Notes: generated by a model from the sequence alone, not told the origin. DNA of 64,000 nucleotides from Neisseria sp. Marseille-Q5346 (GCF_946902045.1 NZ_OX336253.1:1054001-1118000); one strand, 5' to 3'. Shown: positions 48,099 through 57,462, counted from the stretch's first letter. A program made the numbers and translations.

Positions 48099-49391
48099 TT
48101 ATTTTTTATCGTACAAACCACGCACCACGCGACCGATCGCGGCAATGCCTTTTTCCAGAGTTTCCGCGTCCTGCGCAATGCTCATGCGGATGCACTCGTG
48201 CGCGTGCGGATAGTCTTGCGTATCGATGCCGACAAAGAAATGCTCGCCCGGAATAATCAGCGTGCCTTCGGCCTTGAGCATTTCGTACAAGGTTTGCGAC
48301 GAAACAGGCAGGTTTTCAAACCAAAGCCATAAGAAAATCGCACCTTCAGGCTTATGGATTTTCAACGGATACGCACCCAATTCGCGTTTGAGCAGGGAAA
48401 CCGCCGTTTGCGCCTGCTGACGGTAAAACGGCTGAATCACTTCATCGGCCAGCTGTTTCAGACGGCCGTCGTTTAACAGCGGAGCCGCAATCGCCGCGCC
48501 AAAACGGGTTGGCGACAAATTCACAATCGCATTCAAACTGCTGACGGCTTTGACCACTTCCGGCGCGGCGACAATAATGCCGGTACGCACGCCGGGCAGG
48601 CCGATTTTAGAAAGGCTGAAGCAGAGGATGATGTTTTCGTGCCAGTTGAGCGTCACATCGCTGTAAATAATATTCGGGAACGGCATTCCGTAGGCGTTGT
48701 CGATAATCAGCGGAATCCCGTGTTCCTGCGCCAACGCGTCCAAACGCGCCATCTCGCCGTCGGTCAACACATTGCCGGTCGGGTTGGTCGGGCGTGAACA
48801 GCAAATCGCACCGATTTTGCCCTCTTTCAATTCAGGCAGGCTCTCCAGCGCGTCAAAGTCCACGCGGTATTTGAAAAATCCCGCTTCGCCTTCGTGTTCG
48901 ACATTTTCGATTTTCGGTTTTACCGAAATAAAATGCTGCCCTTCGACATGCACGTCGGCATAACCGATATATTCAGGCGCAAGCGGCAACAAAATGGCTT
49001 TCTCAGCCGTTTGGCCGTCTGAAAGATTGAATTTGCCGCCAAACAGGTTGAACAAATAGAAAAACGCGTTTTGCGAACCATTGGTCAGCGCGATATTGTC
49101 CGCCGTCAGATTCCAGCCGTATTCGCGGTTGAGAAACTCCGTCAAAGCCGCAATCAGCGCCGCATCGCCCTGCGGATTGGAATAATTGCCGATATTCTCA
49201 ACAGCGTGTTCCGCTGCCAGCTTGGAAAACACATCGGCGAACACCGCATTGACTTCAGCAATCTTCGCCGGATTGCCACCGCCAAGCATATTGACAGGCT
49301 TGTCACTTTTGAGCGCGTCGCCCAAATCGTCCATCAACTGCAAAATACCGCTGTGTTGTGTGAATTTTTCGCCGAATGCTGAAAACTGCAT
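48099..49391 (-). CDS. avtA: Valine--pyruvate aminotransferase
   Basis: 430 aa. PLP enzyme converting 2-oxoisovalerate and alanine to valine and pyruvate. NMLGGGNPAKI and NGSQNAFFYLFN bind substrate and PLP phosphate. The PLP Lys lies in FSLSKIGLPGVRTG (about residue 263). IDNAYGMPFP carries the Asp/Tyr pair. A chimeric remnant of a second copy is at 27057-27271. GGAG precedes the ATG. Confidence 0.95.
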   Translation of the reverse strand: MQFSAFGEKFTQHSGILQLMDDLGDALKSDKPVNMLGGGNPAKIAEVNAVFADVFSKLAAEHAVENIGNYSNPQGDAALIAALTEFLNREYGWNLTADNIALTNGSQNAFFYLFNLFGGKFNLSDGQTAEKAILLPLAPEYIGYADVHVEGQHFISVKPKIENVEHEGEAGFFKYRVDFDALESLPELKEGKIGAICCSRPTNPTGNVLTDGEMARLDALAQEHGIPLIIDNAYGMPFPNIIYSDVTLNWHENIILCFSLSKIGLPGVRTGIIVAAPEVVKAVSSLNAIVNLSPTRFGAAIAAPLLNDGRLKQLADEVIQPFYRQQAQTAVSLLKRELGAYPLKIHKPEGAIFLWLWFENLPVSSQTLYEMLKAEGTLIIPGEHFFVGIDTQDYPHAHECIRMSIAQDAETLEKGIAAIGRVVRGLYDKK

Positions 49392-49505
49392 GGAAACTCC
49401 GTTGCTGAGTGTGTGGAAACAATAAACCGCTATTATAAGAACAAAGGCAGTCTGAAAACCAGTTATCCTGATTTTTCAGACGGCCTTTACTATTCAACCT
49501 TTCCT

Positions 49506-49805
49506 TCAACGGCCAAAATTGTCGCGACGTTCGCGCCAGTCTTGGCGGATGGAGCCGCTTTTGCCGACCGGCGTGTCTTGTTCGACTTCCCAAATAAAAT
49601 TCGTTCCGCCGCCAATCGGATGCGAGCCGCGCAAACCGATGTGGCTGCCTTGGTCGGCAACGGCGGTTCGGCTGTATGTTTGACCGCTGAAACGGGTTTG
49701 CGAGGTTTCGATGCCGCTTTTGATGCTGCCGTAAAGCTGTACGTCGGCATGTGCGGCAAGTGCGGCGGTGGAAAGTGCGGCAGTGAGGAGAAGTTTCAAG
49801 TTCAT
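49506..49805 (-). pseudogene. N-terminal fragment of a neisserial-type porin
   Basis: 99 codons starting MNLKLLLTAALSTAALAAHA (signal peptide), then DVQLYGSIKSGIETSQTRFSG and a GSHIGLRGSHPIGGGTNFIWEVEQ segment, matching the first strands of PorA/PorB-like porins. It stops after NFGR, where a full porin would continue for about 250 more residues. The following DNA shows no continuation. AAGGA lies before the ATG. Likely a non-functional stump left by deletion or gene conversion. Confidence 0.75.
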
Positions 49806-49902
49806 GGTTTATCCTTTTTTGGAGAGGAATTGTGTGACGATTGTATCGGCCTTGTGCATAAACAAGTTACAATTCTTGCAAAATCTGACAGGAGTTTTGA
49901 TG

Positions 49903-50730
49903 ATGCGCTCTTTACGCGCCGCCGCTGTGCAAATGGTGTCGTCCACCGACCCAGAAACCAATATTGTCACCATGAAGCGCCTTGTCCGTGAGGCGGCCGA
50001 ACAAGGGGCGGATTGGGTGTTGCTGCCCGAATATTGGCCGCTGATGGGCAAAAACGATACGGACAAGCTGGCATTTGCCGAGCCTTTGGACGATGAACGA
50101 GTTGGCGAAACCTGCCACACCCGTTTTCAGACGGCCTTAAGCGAAACGGCAAGGGAATGCGGCGTGGTGTTGTTTGGCGGTACGGTTCCGCTGCAAAGCC
50201 CAGACGCTGGCAAGGTGATGAACACGATGCTGGTGTATGACCGCGACGGCAACCGAATCGGGCTTTACCACAAAATGCACCTTTTCGGCTTTTCCGGTTT
50301 GGGAGAACGCTACGCCGAAGCCGATACGATACTGGCGGGAAGCGATGTGCCGAAGCTGAGCGTGGACGATGTTCCGCTGGCGACCGGCGTCTGCTACGAT
50401 TTGCGCTTTCCTGAGTTTTTCCGCGCCCAGCAGCCGTTTGATGTTTTGCTGTTGCCGGCCGCGTTTACCTACACGACCGGCAAGGCGCATTGGGAATTGC
50501 TGCTTCGCGCCCGTGCGGTGGAAAACCAATGCTACGTCATTGCGTCAGCACAAGGCGGACTGCATGAAAGCGGCCGCCGCACATTCGGCCACAGTATGAT
50601 TATCGACCCTTGGGGCGATGTATTGGCGACGTTGCCGGAAGGCGAAGGCGTGATTTGTGCCGATTTGGATACCGCGCGCCTGCAAAGCGTGCGCACGCGC
50701 CTGCCTGCCCTAAAACACCGATTACTTTAA
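49903..50730 (+). CDS. Carbon-nitrogen hydrolase (nitrilase-family amidase, Nit-like)
   Basis: 275 aa from ATG 49903 (GGAG eight bases upstream; an adjacent ATG at 49900 is possible). The catalytic triad is visible as Glu in LLPEYWPLM, Lys in YHKMHLFGFSG and Cys in TGVCYDLRFPEFFR. Family members of this type hydrolyse deaminated glutathione or omega-amides. ruvC follows after nine bases, suggesting a shared transcript. A reversed DUS supplies codons FQTA near residue 76. Confidence 0.87.
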   Translation: MRSLRAAAVQMVSSTDPETNIVTMKRLVREAAEQGADWVLLPEYWPLMGKNDTDKLAFAEPLDDERVGETCHTRFQTALSETARECGVVLFGGTVPLQSPDAGKVMNTMLVYDRDGNRIGLYHKMHLFGFSGLGERYAEADTILAGSDVPKLSVDDVPLATGVCYDLRFPEFFRAQQPFDVLLLPAAFTYTTGKAHWELLLRARAVENQCYVIASAQGGLHESGRRTFGHSMIIDPWGDVLATLPEGEGVICADLDTARLQSVRTRLPALKHRLL

Positions 50731-50739
50731 ACACGCACT

Positions 50740-51285
50740 ATGTCCCAGTTTCAACCCACACGCATTCTCGGCATCGACCCCGGCAGCCGCGTGACCGGCT
50801 TCGGCGTGATTGATGTCCACGGCCGCGAGCATCATTATGTTGCTTCCGGCTGTATCAAAACGCCGACCGGCGCGTCACTTTCTGAACGCATCGCCGTGAT
50901 TGTCCTCCATATTGACGAAATCATCCGCCACTATCAGCCGCATCAAGCGGCCATCGAGCAAGTCTTCGTCAACGTCAATCCGGCCGCGACGTTAATGCTC
51001 GGTCAGGCGCGCGGTGCCGCGATTGCCGCTTTAGTCATGCACGATTTGCCCGTATTTGAATACACCGCGCTTCAGGTCAAGCAGGCTGTGGTCGGCAAGG
51101 GTAAGGCTGCCAAAGAGCAGGTGCAGCATATGGTTGTCCAAATGCTTGCACTTTCCGGCACGCCGCAAGCCGATGCCGCTGACGGACTCGCCGTCGCCCT
51201 CACCCACGCCCTGCGCAATCACGGATTGGCTTCGCAACTCAACCCTGACGGCCTGCAGGTTAAACGCGGCCGTTTCCAATGGTAA
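50740..51285 (+). CDS. ruvC: Crossover junction endodeoxyribonuclease RuvC
   Basis: 181 aa. Resolves Holliday junctions with RuvAB. Catalytic acidic residues are in [23 protein letters not shown] and the [15 protein letters not shown] segment. Length is near the family norm of 173-180. Confidence 0.96.
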   Translation: MSQFQPTRILGIDPGSRVTGFGVIDVHGREHHYVASGCIKTPTGASLSERIAVIVLHIDEIIRHYQPHQAAIEQVFVNVNPAATLMLGQARGAAIAALVMHDLPVFEYTALQVKQAVVGKGKAAKEQVQHMVVQMLALSGTPQADAADGLAVALTHALRNHGLASQLNPDGLQVKRGRFQW

Positions 51286-51296
51286 GCCGACATTCA

Positions 51297-51339
51297 GGCC
51301 GTCTGAAATAGTGTTCCAGCCCTTTTTCAGACGGCCTTT
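51297..51339 (+). terminator. DUS pair between ruvC and lpxL1
   Basis: AGGCCGTCTGAAA and TTTCAGACGGCCTTT. A TATAAT at 51344-51349 just behind it is a plausible -10 for lpxL1. Confidence 0.5.
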
Positions 51340-51378
51340 CGGTTATAATAACCCTTTGCCTACATACAGCGAGCCTTC

Positions 51379-52248
51379 ATGAAAGCCGCCTTCCTTTTTC
51401 TCTATCTCATCCGCCTGCTGCCTTTTTGCATGTTGCACAAGATTGCCGACGCGATCGGCATTCTCGCCTATTACGCGGTCAAACCACGCCGCAAAGTCGG
51501 CGAAGTAAACCTCAAAAAATGCTTTCCCGAGCTAAACGGCAGCCAGCGCACCGCCCTGCTCAAACGCCATTTCCAACACATGGCCAAGCTGATGCTCGAA
51601 TACGGCCTCTACTGGTACGCGCCTGCGGATAAGCTGCGCTCGTTGGTACGCTATCAAGACAAACACCATCTTGACCAAGCCCTCGCCGCCGACGAAAAAG
51701 TCATCATCCTCTATCCGCACTTTACCGCATTTGAAATGGCGGTTTACACGCTCAATCAGGATGTGCCGCTGACCAGCATGTATTCGCACCAAAAAAACAA
51801 AGCCCTGGACGAGCAAATCCTGAAAGGCCGCCACCGCTACAACAATGTTTTCCTGATCGGCCGCACAGAAGGCCTGCGCGCCATCATCAAACACCTGCGC
51901 AAAAGCGATGCGCCCTTTCTTTATCTGCCCGACCAAGACTTCGGTCGTAACGATTCCATTTTCGTTAATTTCTTCGGCATTCAGACAGCCACGATTACCG
52001 GCCTCAGCCGTATCGCCGGTATGACCAAAGCCAAAATCATTCCCGCCATTCCCACGCGCGAAGCCGACAATACTGTAACCCTGCGCTTCTATCCGGCTTG
52101 GGACAATTTCCCGACCGAAAATGTCGAAGCCGACACCCAGCGCATGAACGACTTCATCGAAGAGCGGGTACGCGAGCATCCCGAACAATATTTCTGGCTG
52201 CACAAACGCTTCAAAACCCGTCCCGAAGGCGAAAGCAGCTTTTATTGA
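51379..52248 (+). CDS. lpxL1: Lipid A biosynthesis acyltransferase LpxL1
   Basis: 289 aa. It adds a secondary acyl chain to lipid A at the inner membrane. The first helix is at about 3-22. The HxxxxE catalytic motif is HFTAFE (about residue 114). FLYLPDQDFGRNDSIFVNFFGIQTATITGLSRIA and the C-terminal EHPEQYFWLHKRFKTRPEG match neisserial LpxL1 closely. The gene is intact, so hexa-acylated lipid A is possible if the partner acyltransferase is present. Confidence 0.93.
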   Translation: MKAAFLFLYLIRLLPFCMLHKIADAIGILAYYAVKPRRKVGEVNLKKCFPELNGSQRTALLKRHFQHMAKLMLEYGLYWYAPADKLRSLVRYQDKHHLDQALAADEKVIILYPHFTAFEMAVYTLNQDVPLTSMYSHQKNKALDEQILKGRHRYNNVFLIGRTEGLRAIIKHLRKSDAPFLYLPDQDFGRNDSIFVNFFGIQTATITGLSRIAGMTKAKIIPAIPTREADNTVTLRFYPAWDNFPTENVEADTQRMNDFIEERVREHPEQYFWLHKRFKTRPEGESSFY

Positions 52249-52275
52249 CTACATTGAATTACAATTTAAATATGC

Positions 52276-52309
52276 AAAAAGCGGCGAAATCCTTCTTTCG
52301 CCGCTTTTT
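52276..52309 (+). terminator. lpxL1 terminator
   Basis: AAAAAGCGGCGAAA, six bases, TTTCGCCGCTTTTT: a strong intrinsic terminator. Confidence 0.92.
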
Positions 52310-52809
52310 CATTTTAATTGAATCAAACCGAAATTCATGTTCGAATCCAAACAATCAAATAATATTCCGCTTTAAATGCTTTAAAAACAACTTTTTTCAT
52401 CGTGATTGAAACTTTCAAACAACCCTATATTTTTTCTCAAATGAAAAACATCAGGCCAATACACTTTTTTCATTTACATATTAAATTTAATTTCTTTTAA
52501 AAACAATATATTACAAAACAGTTCATCTGAAAAAATGCATTTTAATCATTCAAAATATGAAATTAAATTAAATTAAAATTTAAAAAAACAAAATAAATAT
52601 CTAAATTTAAAATAATTATGAAATATAATTGCAAAAATATGACAATACCTGAAATTTATACCGAAACAAGACTTCAGAAAAAAATACTTGGCAAACTGTA
52701 AAAATTCGCGTAAATTTCACTACATCAAATTACAAAATGTTCAGACGGTCTCGTCTATTTTAGATACTTTTGTAAGCAATTTTCTGATATTGCAAGAAAT
52801 TGCGGTATT
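52310..52809. other. Very AT-rich 500-base spacer
   Basis: Almost no GC-rich stretches, several poly-A/T runs and one degenerate DUS near 52740. Only very short frames are present (for example a 27-codon one at 52618). This is the most AT-rich block of the window and probably contains the promoter for the structured RNA that follows. Confidence 0.5.
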
Positions 52810-52965
52810 TTAGAGGATTTCGGTGCAATGCCCGAAATGAAAGTTTACCGATGCAGAGTTGAGCTGCATCTGTAAAGCCGCAGGTGAAAGCCTGTATTGT
52901 TTGTGAAGCGTAAATCTCTGATTTGAGGTATTGGGGCAATCCTGTGGGGGATTGCCTCTTTTTTT
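52810..52965 (+). ncRNA. Candidate structured small RNA or leader with intrinsic terminator
   Basis: AGAGGATTT (52812-52820) can pair with AAATCTCT (52912-52919) as a closing stem with one bulge. Inside, TTTAC-C-GATGCAG pairs with CTGCATC-T-GTAAA (52844-52876), a 12-bp hairpin with one internal mismatch. Then GGCAATCC-TGTGGG-GGATTGCC plus seven Ts (52935-52965) forms a strong terminator. No ORF is visible. It matches no riboswitch class I can recall; 6S-like or an orphan sRNA are options. The exonuclease gene begins 53 bases later. Confidence 0.5.
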
Positions 52966-53018
52966 ATCTGCGCCGTCATGCCACAATGACATCATCCCTT
53001 ATCCAACCCGATCACGCC

Positions 53019-53813
53019 ATGACTCCGATACTCGCCTTCGACATCGAAACCATCCCCGACGTAAACGGCATCCGCCAGCTTTACGATTTGCCTACCGATT
53101 TGCCCGACAACGAAGTCGTCCTGTTTGCCCAACAGCAACGCCGCGCCAAAACCGGCAGCGACTTTATGCAACACCATCTGCACCAAGTTGTCGCCATCTC
53201 CTGCTGTATGCGCTGGGGTCAGGACAAAATTCGCGTCAGCACCATCGGTGATCCCGAAGACAGCGAAGAAGTCATGATTGCCAAGTTCTTCGAGGTTATC
53301 GAAAACTATACGCCGCAACTCGTCAGCTGGAACGGCGGCGGTTTCGACCTGCCCGTCCTCCACTACCGCGCCCTGATACACGGCATCAGCGCCGCCCGTT
53401 ATTGGGACATGGGTGACGGAGACTTTGGCGACAGCCGCGACTTTAAGTGGAACAACTACATCAGCCGCTACCACACCCGCCATTGCGACCTGATGGATTT
53501 GCTCGCCCTCTACCAACCGCGTGCCAGCGTGCCTTTGGACGATATGGCCAAACTCTGCGGCTTCCCCGGCAAACTGGGCATGGACGGCAGCAAGGTTTGG
53601 GACGCTTATCATGCAGGCCGTCTGAAAGACATCCGCGACTATTGCGAAACCGATGCCGCCAATACCTACCTGATGTACATGCGCTTTCGCATGATGAGCG
53701 GCGCGCTCGATGCCGACGAATACGAAGTCGAAATCAAACGCATCAAACATTATCTGGCCGCACAATCCGAAGAAAAACAACACTGGGCGGAGTTCGTCGC
53801 TGCTTGGCGTTAA
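53019..53813 (+). CDS. Predicted 3'-5' exonuclease (PolB-type exonuclease-like domain)
   Basis: 264 aa from ATG 53019 (MTPILAFDIETIPDV); an in-frame ATG at 52986 is less consistent with the conserved start. DEDD motifs: FDIETIPD (about residue 7), SWNGGGFDLPVLHYRAL (about 105), and YCETDAANTYLMYMRF (about 207). The family is related to the proofreading domain of family B polymerases but stands alone. Role in DNA or RNA trimming is inferred. Confidence 0.85.
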   Translation: MTPILAFDIETIPDVNGIRQLYDLPTDLPDNEVVLFAQQQRRAKTGSDFMQHHLHQVVAISCCMRWGQDKIRVSTIGDPEDSEEVMIAKFFEVIENYTPQLVSWNGGGFDLPVLHYRALIHGISAARYWDMGDGDFGDSRDFKWNNYISRYHTRHCDLMDLLALYQPRASVPLDDMAKLCGFPGKLGMDGSKVWDAYHAGRLKDIRDYCETDAANTYLMYMRFRMMSGALDADEYEVEIKRIKHYLAAQSEEKQHWAEFVAAWR

Positions 53814-53850
53814 ACCAGGCCGTCTGAACAGCTAAACCGGAAAACCAAAA

Positions 53851-53875
53851 GGGCGTGATCGACACGCCCTTTTTT
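53851..53875 (+). terminator. Terminator of the exonuclease gene
   Basis: GGGCGTG-ATCGA-CACGCCC followed by six Ts. Confidence 0.93.
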
Positions 53876-53896
53876 AATTCCGACAAACCATGCCCA

Positions 53897-54709
53897 CTAA
53901 GCAGGCAAACGCCCCAGCGTGACCCTGTCCAATCCTGCCAAATCCTGTTCGGTTGCCACTTCGGCAAAACCATTCTCCAGCATAATATTCCGCACTGCTT
54001 CACCTTGATCATAGCCGTGTTCAAACAGCAGCCAGCCGTTGGCTTTCAGGTATTTGGGGGCTTCTTGGGTAATGTGGCGAATATGGCTGAGGCCGTCTGA
54101 AAAGTCGGTCAGCGCATTTTGCGGTTCAAACCTCAAATCGCCTTGCGACAAATGTTCATCGCCGTTCTCGATATACGGCGGATTGGAAACAATCACATCG
54201 TATCCGCCTTCAGACGGCCTGTCGGTATCAAACCACGAACCCTGTGCAAACTCCACTTTTGCGTCCAATTCGGCCGCATTTTGACGGGCAGTATCCAAAG
54301 CACCGACGCTGATGTCGGATGCGCGAACATCGGCATCAACGCGTTCAAGCGCGACGGTCACGGCAATGGCGCCGCTGCCCGTCCCCAAATCCCACACGCG
54401 GCCTTGCGGCGGCAAGCGTTTGAGCACGGCTTCCACCAAATGCTCGGTTTCAGGACGGGGAATCAGCACATGGGGATTGACGGCAAAACGTCGTCCGTAA
54501 AACTCGCGTTCGCCCAACAGATAGGCCATCGGCTCGCCTTTCAGACGGCGTTGAGCCAAAGTCTCCAAGGTTTGCAGGGCAGATTCCGCCAAATCGTCCG
54601 TACCGCGTGTCACCAGCTGCGCGCGCGTGTAACCCAGCGCATATTGCAACAACATCCGCGCTTCGTTTTTGGGTAGTGCCGATTGGCGCAACCATTCATC
54701 AAGCATCAT
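53897..54709 (-). CDS. prmC: Peptide chain release factor N5-glutamine methyltransferase
   Basis: 270 aa from ATG 54709 (MMLDEWLRQSALPKNEARMLL); an ATG four codons upstream overlaps the preceding gene further. PrmC methylates the GGQ glutamine of release factors. RPETEHLVEAVL and the SAM motif VWDLGTGSGAIAVTVAL precede the substrate motif VSNPPYI (NPPY). The start overlaps the upstream membrane-protein gene. Confidence 0.93.
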   Translation of the reverse strand: MMLDEWLRQSALPKNEARMLLQYALGYTRAQLVTRGTDDLAESALQTLETLAQRRLKGEPMAYLLGEREFYGRRFAVNPHVLIPRPETEHLVEAVLKRLPPQGRVWDLGTGSGAIAVTVALERVDADVRASDISVGALDTARQNAAELDAKVEFAQGSWFDTDRPSEGGYDVIVSNPPYIENGDEHLSQGDLRFEPQNALTDFSDGLSHIRHITQEAPKYLKANGWLLFEHGYDQGEAVRNIMLENGFAEVATEQDLAGLDRVTLGRLPA

Positions 54710-55160
54710 TTCTCGTCCCATCTGCCATCACTGTGGCTTTTCTTTCCTTATTCTTTCCGGCAAACGTGCCGATGGTGGCAACTGCAAATGCGGCATACCA
54801 CAAATAAAATCCCGCGCCGTAGCGCACGATATCCGATGTATTCCCAGCTTCATCAACGTGTACGGCTTTCACACTGAAAGCCACCAGCGCCAAGCCCCAA
54901 AGTGCCGCATGGACAGGCACGACCTTCTTCCGCAACGCCAGCAAAACAATGGCCGCCAACCAAACATAATTGGCATAGGCCGCACAATATCTGATATCCA
55001 AAGAAGCAAATATCGACCCCAAAATCAAAACGGTCAAACCCTTCATGCTTTCATGATTGCCCAAATAAAATGCAACATTAGACAAAGACGCTATCCACAG
55101 GGCAACCGACACCAGCAACATCACTATGGGAAAACTTGATTTCCGATTCTGTTCCTGCAT
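54699..55160 (-). CDS. Hypothetical membrane protein (153 aa)
   Basis: Four probable membrane helices (about 10-30, 40-58, 63-80 and 115-135), then a short basic cytoplasmic tail. No recognised family. It overlaps prmC, so it is likely co-expressed with it, but no functional link is evident. Begins MQEQNRKSSFPIVMLLVS. Confidence 0.6.
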   Translation of the reverse strand: MQEQNRKSSFPIVMLLVSVALWIASLSNVAFYLGNHESMKGLTVLILGSIFASLDIRYCAAYANYVWLAAIVLLALRKKVVPVHAALWGLALVAFSVKAVHVDEAGNTSDIVRYGAGFYLWYAAFAVATIGTFAGKNKERKATVMADGTRNDA

Positions 55161-55179
55161 GGTTTTATCCTAATGCAAA

Positions 55180-55208
55180 AGGCCGTCTGAAAATCTTTCA
55201 GACGGCCT
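55180..55208 (-). terminator. DUS-pair hairpin after tldD
   Basis: AGGCCGTCTGAAA, three bases, TTTCAGACGGCCT. Confidence 0.6.
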
Positions 55209-55213
55209 GCCGT

Positions 55214-56656
55214 TTAAATTTCGCTACCGCCGACGGTCAGTCCGGCATCAATCCTCAGTGTCGGTTGTCCGACGCCAACAGGAACGCTCTGCCCTTCTTT
55301 GCCGCAGACACCGATGCCGCTGTCGAGCGCAGTGTCGTTGCCTATCATGGAAACGTGTTTCAGCACTTCGGGACCGTTGCCGATGATGGTCGCGCCTTTG
55401 ACAGGATATTGCAGCTTGCCGCCTTCCACCCACCACGCTTCGGATGCGCTGAACACAAACTTACCGCTGGTAATGTCCACTTGTCCACCGCCGAAGTTGA
55501 CAGCGTAAATGCCCTTGTCGATGGACGCGATGATTTCCTCCGGCTCATAGCCGCCGTTTTCCATAAAGGTATTGGTCATGCGCGGCATGGGCGCAGAAGC
55601 GTAACTTTCGCGGCGGCCGTTGCCGGTCGATTGCATACCCATCAAGCGGGCGTTGGTTTCGTCCTGCATATAGCCGACCAAAATACCGTCTTCAATCAAT
55701 ACCGTACGGCGGGTTTCGTTGCCTTCGTCGTCGATATTGAGCGAACCGCGTCTGTCGGCAATATCGCCCTGATCCACAACGGTAACGCCTTTGGCAGCCA
55801 CGCGCTCGCCGATTCGGCCGGAGAAAACGCTGGTTTCTTTGCGGTTAAAATCGCCTTCCAAACCATGTCCGACCGCTTCGTGCAGCAACACACCCGGCCA
55901 GCCGTTGCCCAAAACGACGGTCATCTCTCCGGCAGGCGCAGGACGGGATTCGAGATTGGTCAGGGCTTGTTTGACGGCGGCATCGACAAACCGATGCACC
56001 AAGTTTTCATCGAAATACGCCAAATCATAACGTCCGCCGCCGCCCGCGCTGCCCTGCTCGCGACGCTCGCCCTGCTTGGCAATGACGGTAACGTTCATGC
56101 GCACCATCGGGCGGATGTCGGCAGCGTGTTTACCGTCCAGACGGGCGATGTACACCATGTCGTATTCGCAGGTCAAACCGGCCATCACTTGCACGATACG
56201 CGGATCAGCGGCTTTGGCCAGCGTTTCGACTTTGTTCAACAGCGCGACTTTGGCGGCGGAATCAAGGCTGGCAATAGGGTCAATCGCCATGTGGACAGGC
56301 TTGCCGTAAGCAGGTGTCGGCACTTTGACGCTGGCCTCGCCACCGGCCGCACCAATCACGCGAACTGCTTTGGCAGAGCGGTTGATTGAATCGATACACA
56401 GGCTGTCGGCATAGGCAAAAGCAGTCTTATCGCCCGAAACAGCACGCACGCCCACACCCTGATCGATTTGGAAGCTGCCCGATTTGACGATGCCTTCTTC
56501 CAAATGCCAACTTTCATAAGCAGTGCGCTGACAATAGATGTCGGCATAATCGACATGGTTGGCGCCGATAATGCTCAGGCTTTGGGCGAGCAAATCGGGA
56601 GAAATATGGTTGGCTTCGAGCAAATCTCGCTGTACGGCGGCGTAGGTTCGTTGCAT
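55214..56656 (-). CDS. tldD: Metalloprotease TldD
   Basis: 480 aa. With TldE it forms a zinc protease that trims peptides; it degrades CcdA antitoxin and matures microcin B17 in Escherichia coli. Zinc motif HEAVGH at residues 259-264, followed by GLEGDFNRKETSVFSGRIGERVA. The C-terminal domain has GGQVDITSGKFVFSASEAWW. No tldE (pmbA) lies in this window. Confidence 0.96.
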   Translation of the reverse strand: MQRTYAAVQRDLLEANHISPDLLAQSLSIIGANHVDYADIYCQRTAYESWHLEEGIVKSGSFQIDQGVGVRAVSGDKTAFAYADSLCIDSINRSAKAVRVIGAAGGEASVKVPTPAYGKPVHMAIDPIASLDSAAKVALLNKVETLAKAADPRIVQVMAGLTCEYDMVYIARLDGKHAADIRPMVRMNVTVIAKQGERREQGSAGGGGRYDLAYFDENLVHRFVDAAVKQALTNLESRPAPAGEMTVVLGNGWPGVLLHEAVGHGLEGDFNRKETSVFSGRIGERVAAKGVTVVDQGDIADRRGSLNIDDEGNETRRTVLIEDGILVGYMQDETNARLMGMQSTGNGRRESYASAPMPRMTNTFMENGGYEPEEIIASIDKGIYAVNFGGGQVDITSGKFVFSASEAWWVEGGKLQYPVKGATIIGNGPEVLKHVSMIGNDTALDSGIGVCGKEGQSVPVGVGQPTLRIDAGLTVGGSEI

Positions 56657-56921
56657 AATTTTTCAGACGGCCCGACAAGCAGGCAAAGTTAATTTGGCCT
56701 TGATTATACGGTATTTTATATGGCTTTGGATATGTTGATTGCTTGGGTTTATGAGTGATTGAAACAAATCAAAAGGCCGTCTGAAATATAGGAATATAGG
56801 GTTGAAATGTTTGCCTTACCCTATTTCAACGTCAGCCGCGTAATGAAGATAACAAATCATCCTATGATTGATGCAGCGGCAGGCTGATAAAGATTCAAAT
56901 AATAAATAGATTGGAATTAAA

Positions 56922-57422
56922 ATGAAAAAATTACTTGTTGTATTGCTAGGACTAACAAGCCTTAATATTTATGCTGCTGACCCCGCAACCAGAGGAGCAT
57001 TACAAAACAATCCGGCACTGTGTCAGTATGGCTATAATCCCAACTGTACGTCGTCTCGTCAGTATCAACGAAATCAACCTACGGAAATTGTTAATATCGA
57101 TGTCCCTTCAAAATATGGTGCATGGGCAATCAATCCTAAAACAGGTATATCAGGTGGAGCACTTGAGATGGATTCACTTGATGCTGCAAAAAAACTAGCC
57201 ATTAAAACCTGTGAAGAAGGTGGAACAAATAAACCGTGTAAAGTTAGAGCCTGGGTTCGCAATGGCTGTATCGCTGTTGCTCAAGGAAAAGATGGTTCAG
57301 CTTTTTTTGGCGTAACCCCCCCGGGTATGGCTGAAGCGGAGGCATTAAAAAAATGTCAAAAACGTGGAGCTTTACAATGCAGAATTATTACCCCCGAAGG
57401 CTGCTCAATGCCTAAATTCTAA
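56922..57422 (+). CDS. Secreted DUF4189-domain protein
   Basis: 166 aa. Signal peptide about residues 1-18 (MKKLLVVLLGLTSLNIYA). The DUF4189 domain (about 65-160) has YGAWAINPKTG, the spaced Cys residues (KTCEEGG..KPC, NGCIAVAQG) and a final CRIITPEGC. Probably a disulfide-stabilised exported protein of unknown function. Base composition is AT-richer than neighbours, suggesting separate acquisition or relaxed selection. No clear ribosome site beyond an AT-rich leader. Confidence 0.72.
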   Translation: MKKLLVVLLGLTSLNIYAADPATRGALQNNPALCQYGYNPNCTSSRQYQRNQPTEIVNIDVPSKYGAWAINPKTGISGGALEMDSLDAAKKLAIKTCEEGGTNKPCKVRAWVRNGCIAVAQGKDGSAFFGVTPPGMAEAEALKKCQKRGALQCRIITPEGCSMPKF

Positions 57423-57427
57423 TAGAC

Positions 57428-57457
57428 AAAAGGCCGTCTTTATTCAGACGGCCTTTT
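57428..57457 (+). terminator. Shortened DUS-pair terminator after the DUF4189 gene
   Basis: AAAAGGCCGTCT, five bases, CAGACGGCCTTTT. The left arm has lost the GAA of the DUS but the hairpin is still strong. Confidence 0.75.
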
Positions 57458-57462
57458 CAATC

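Noticed and set aside
52800..52970. Assignment of the structured RNA to glycine, TPP, cobalamin or c-di-GMP riboswitch classes
   Set aside because: Conserved core motifs of those classes are not present; left as an unassigned candidate.
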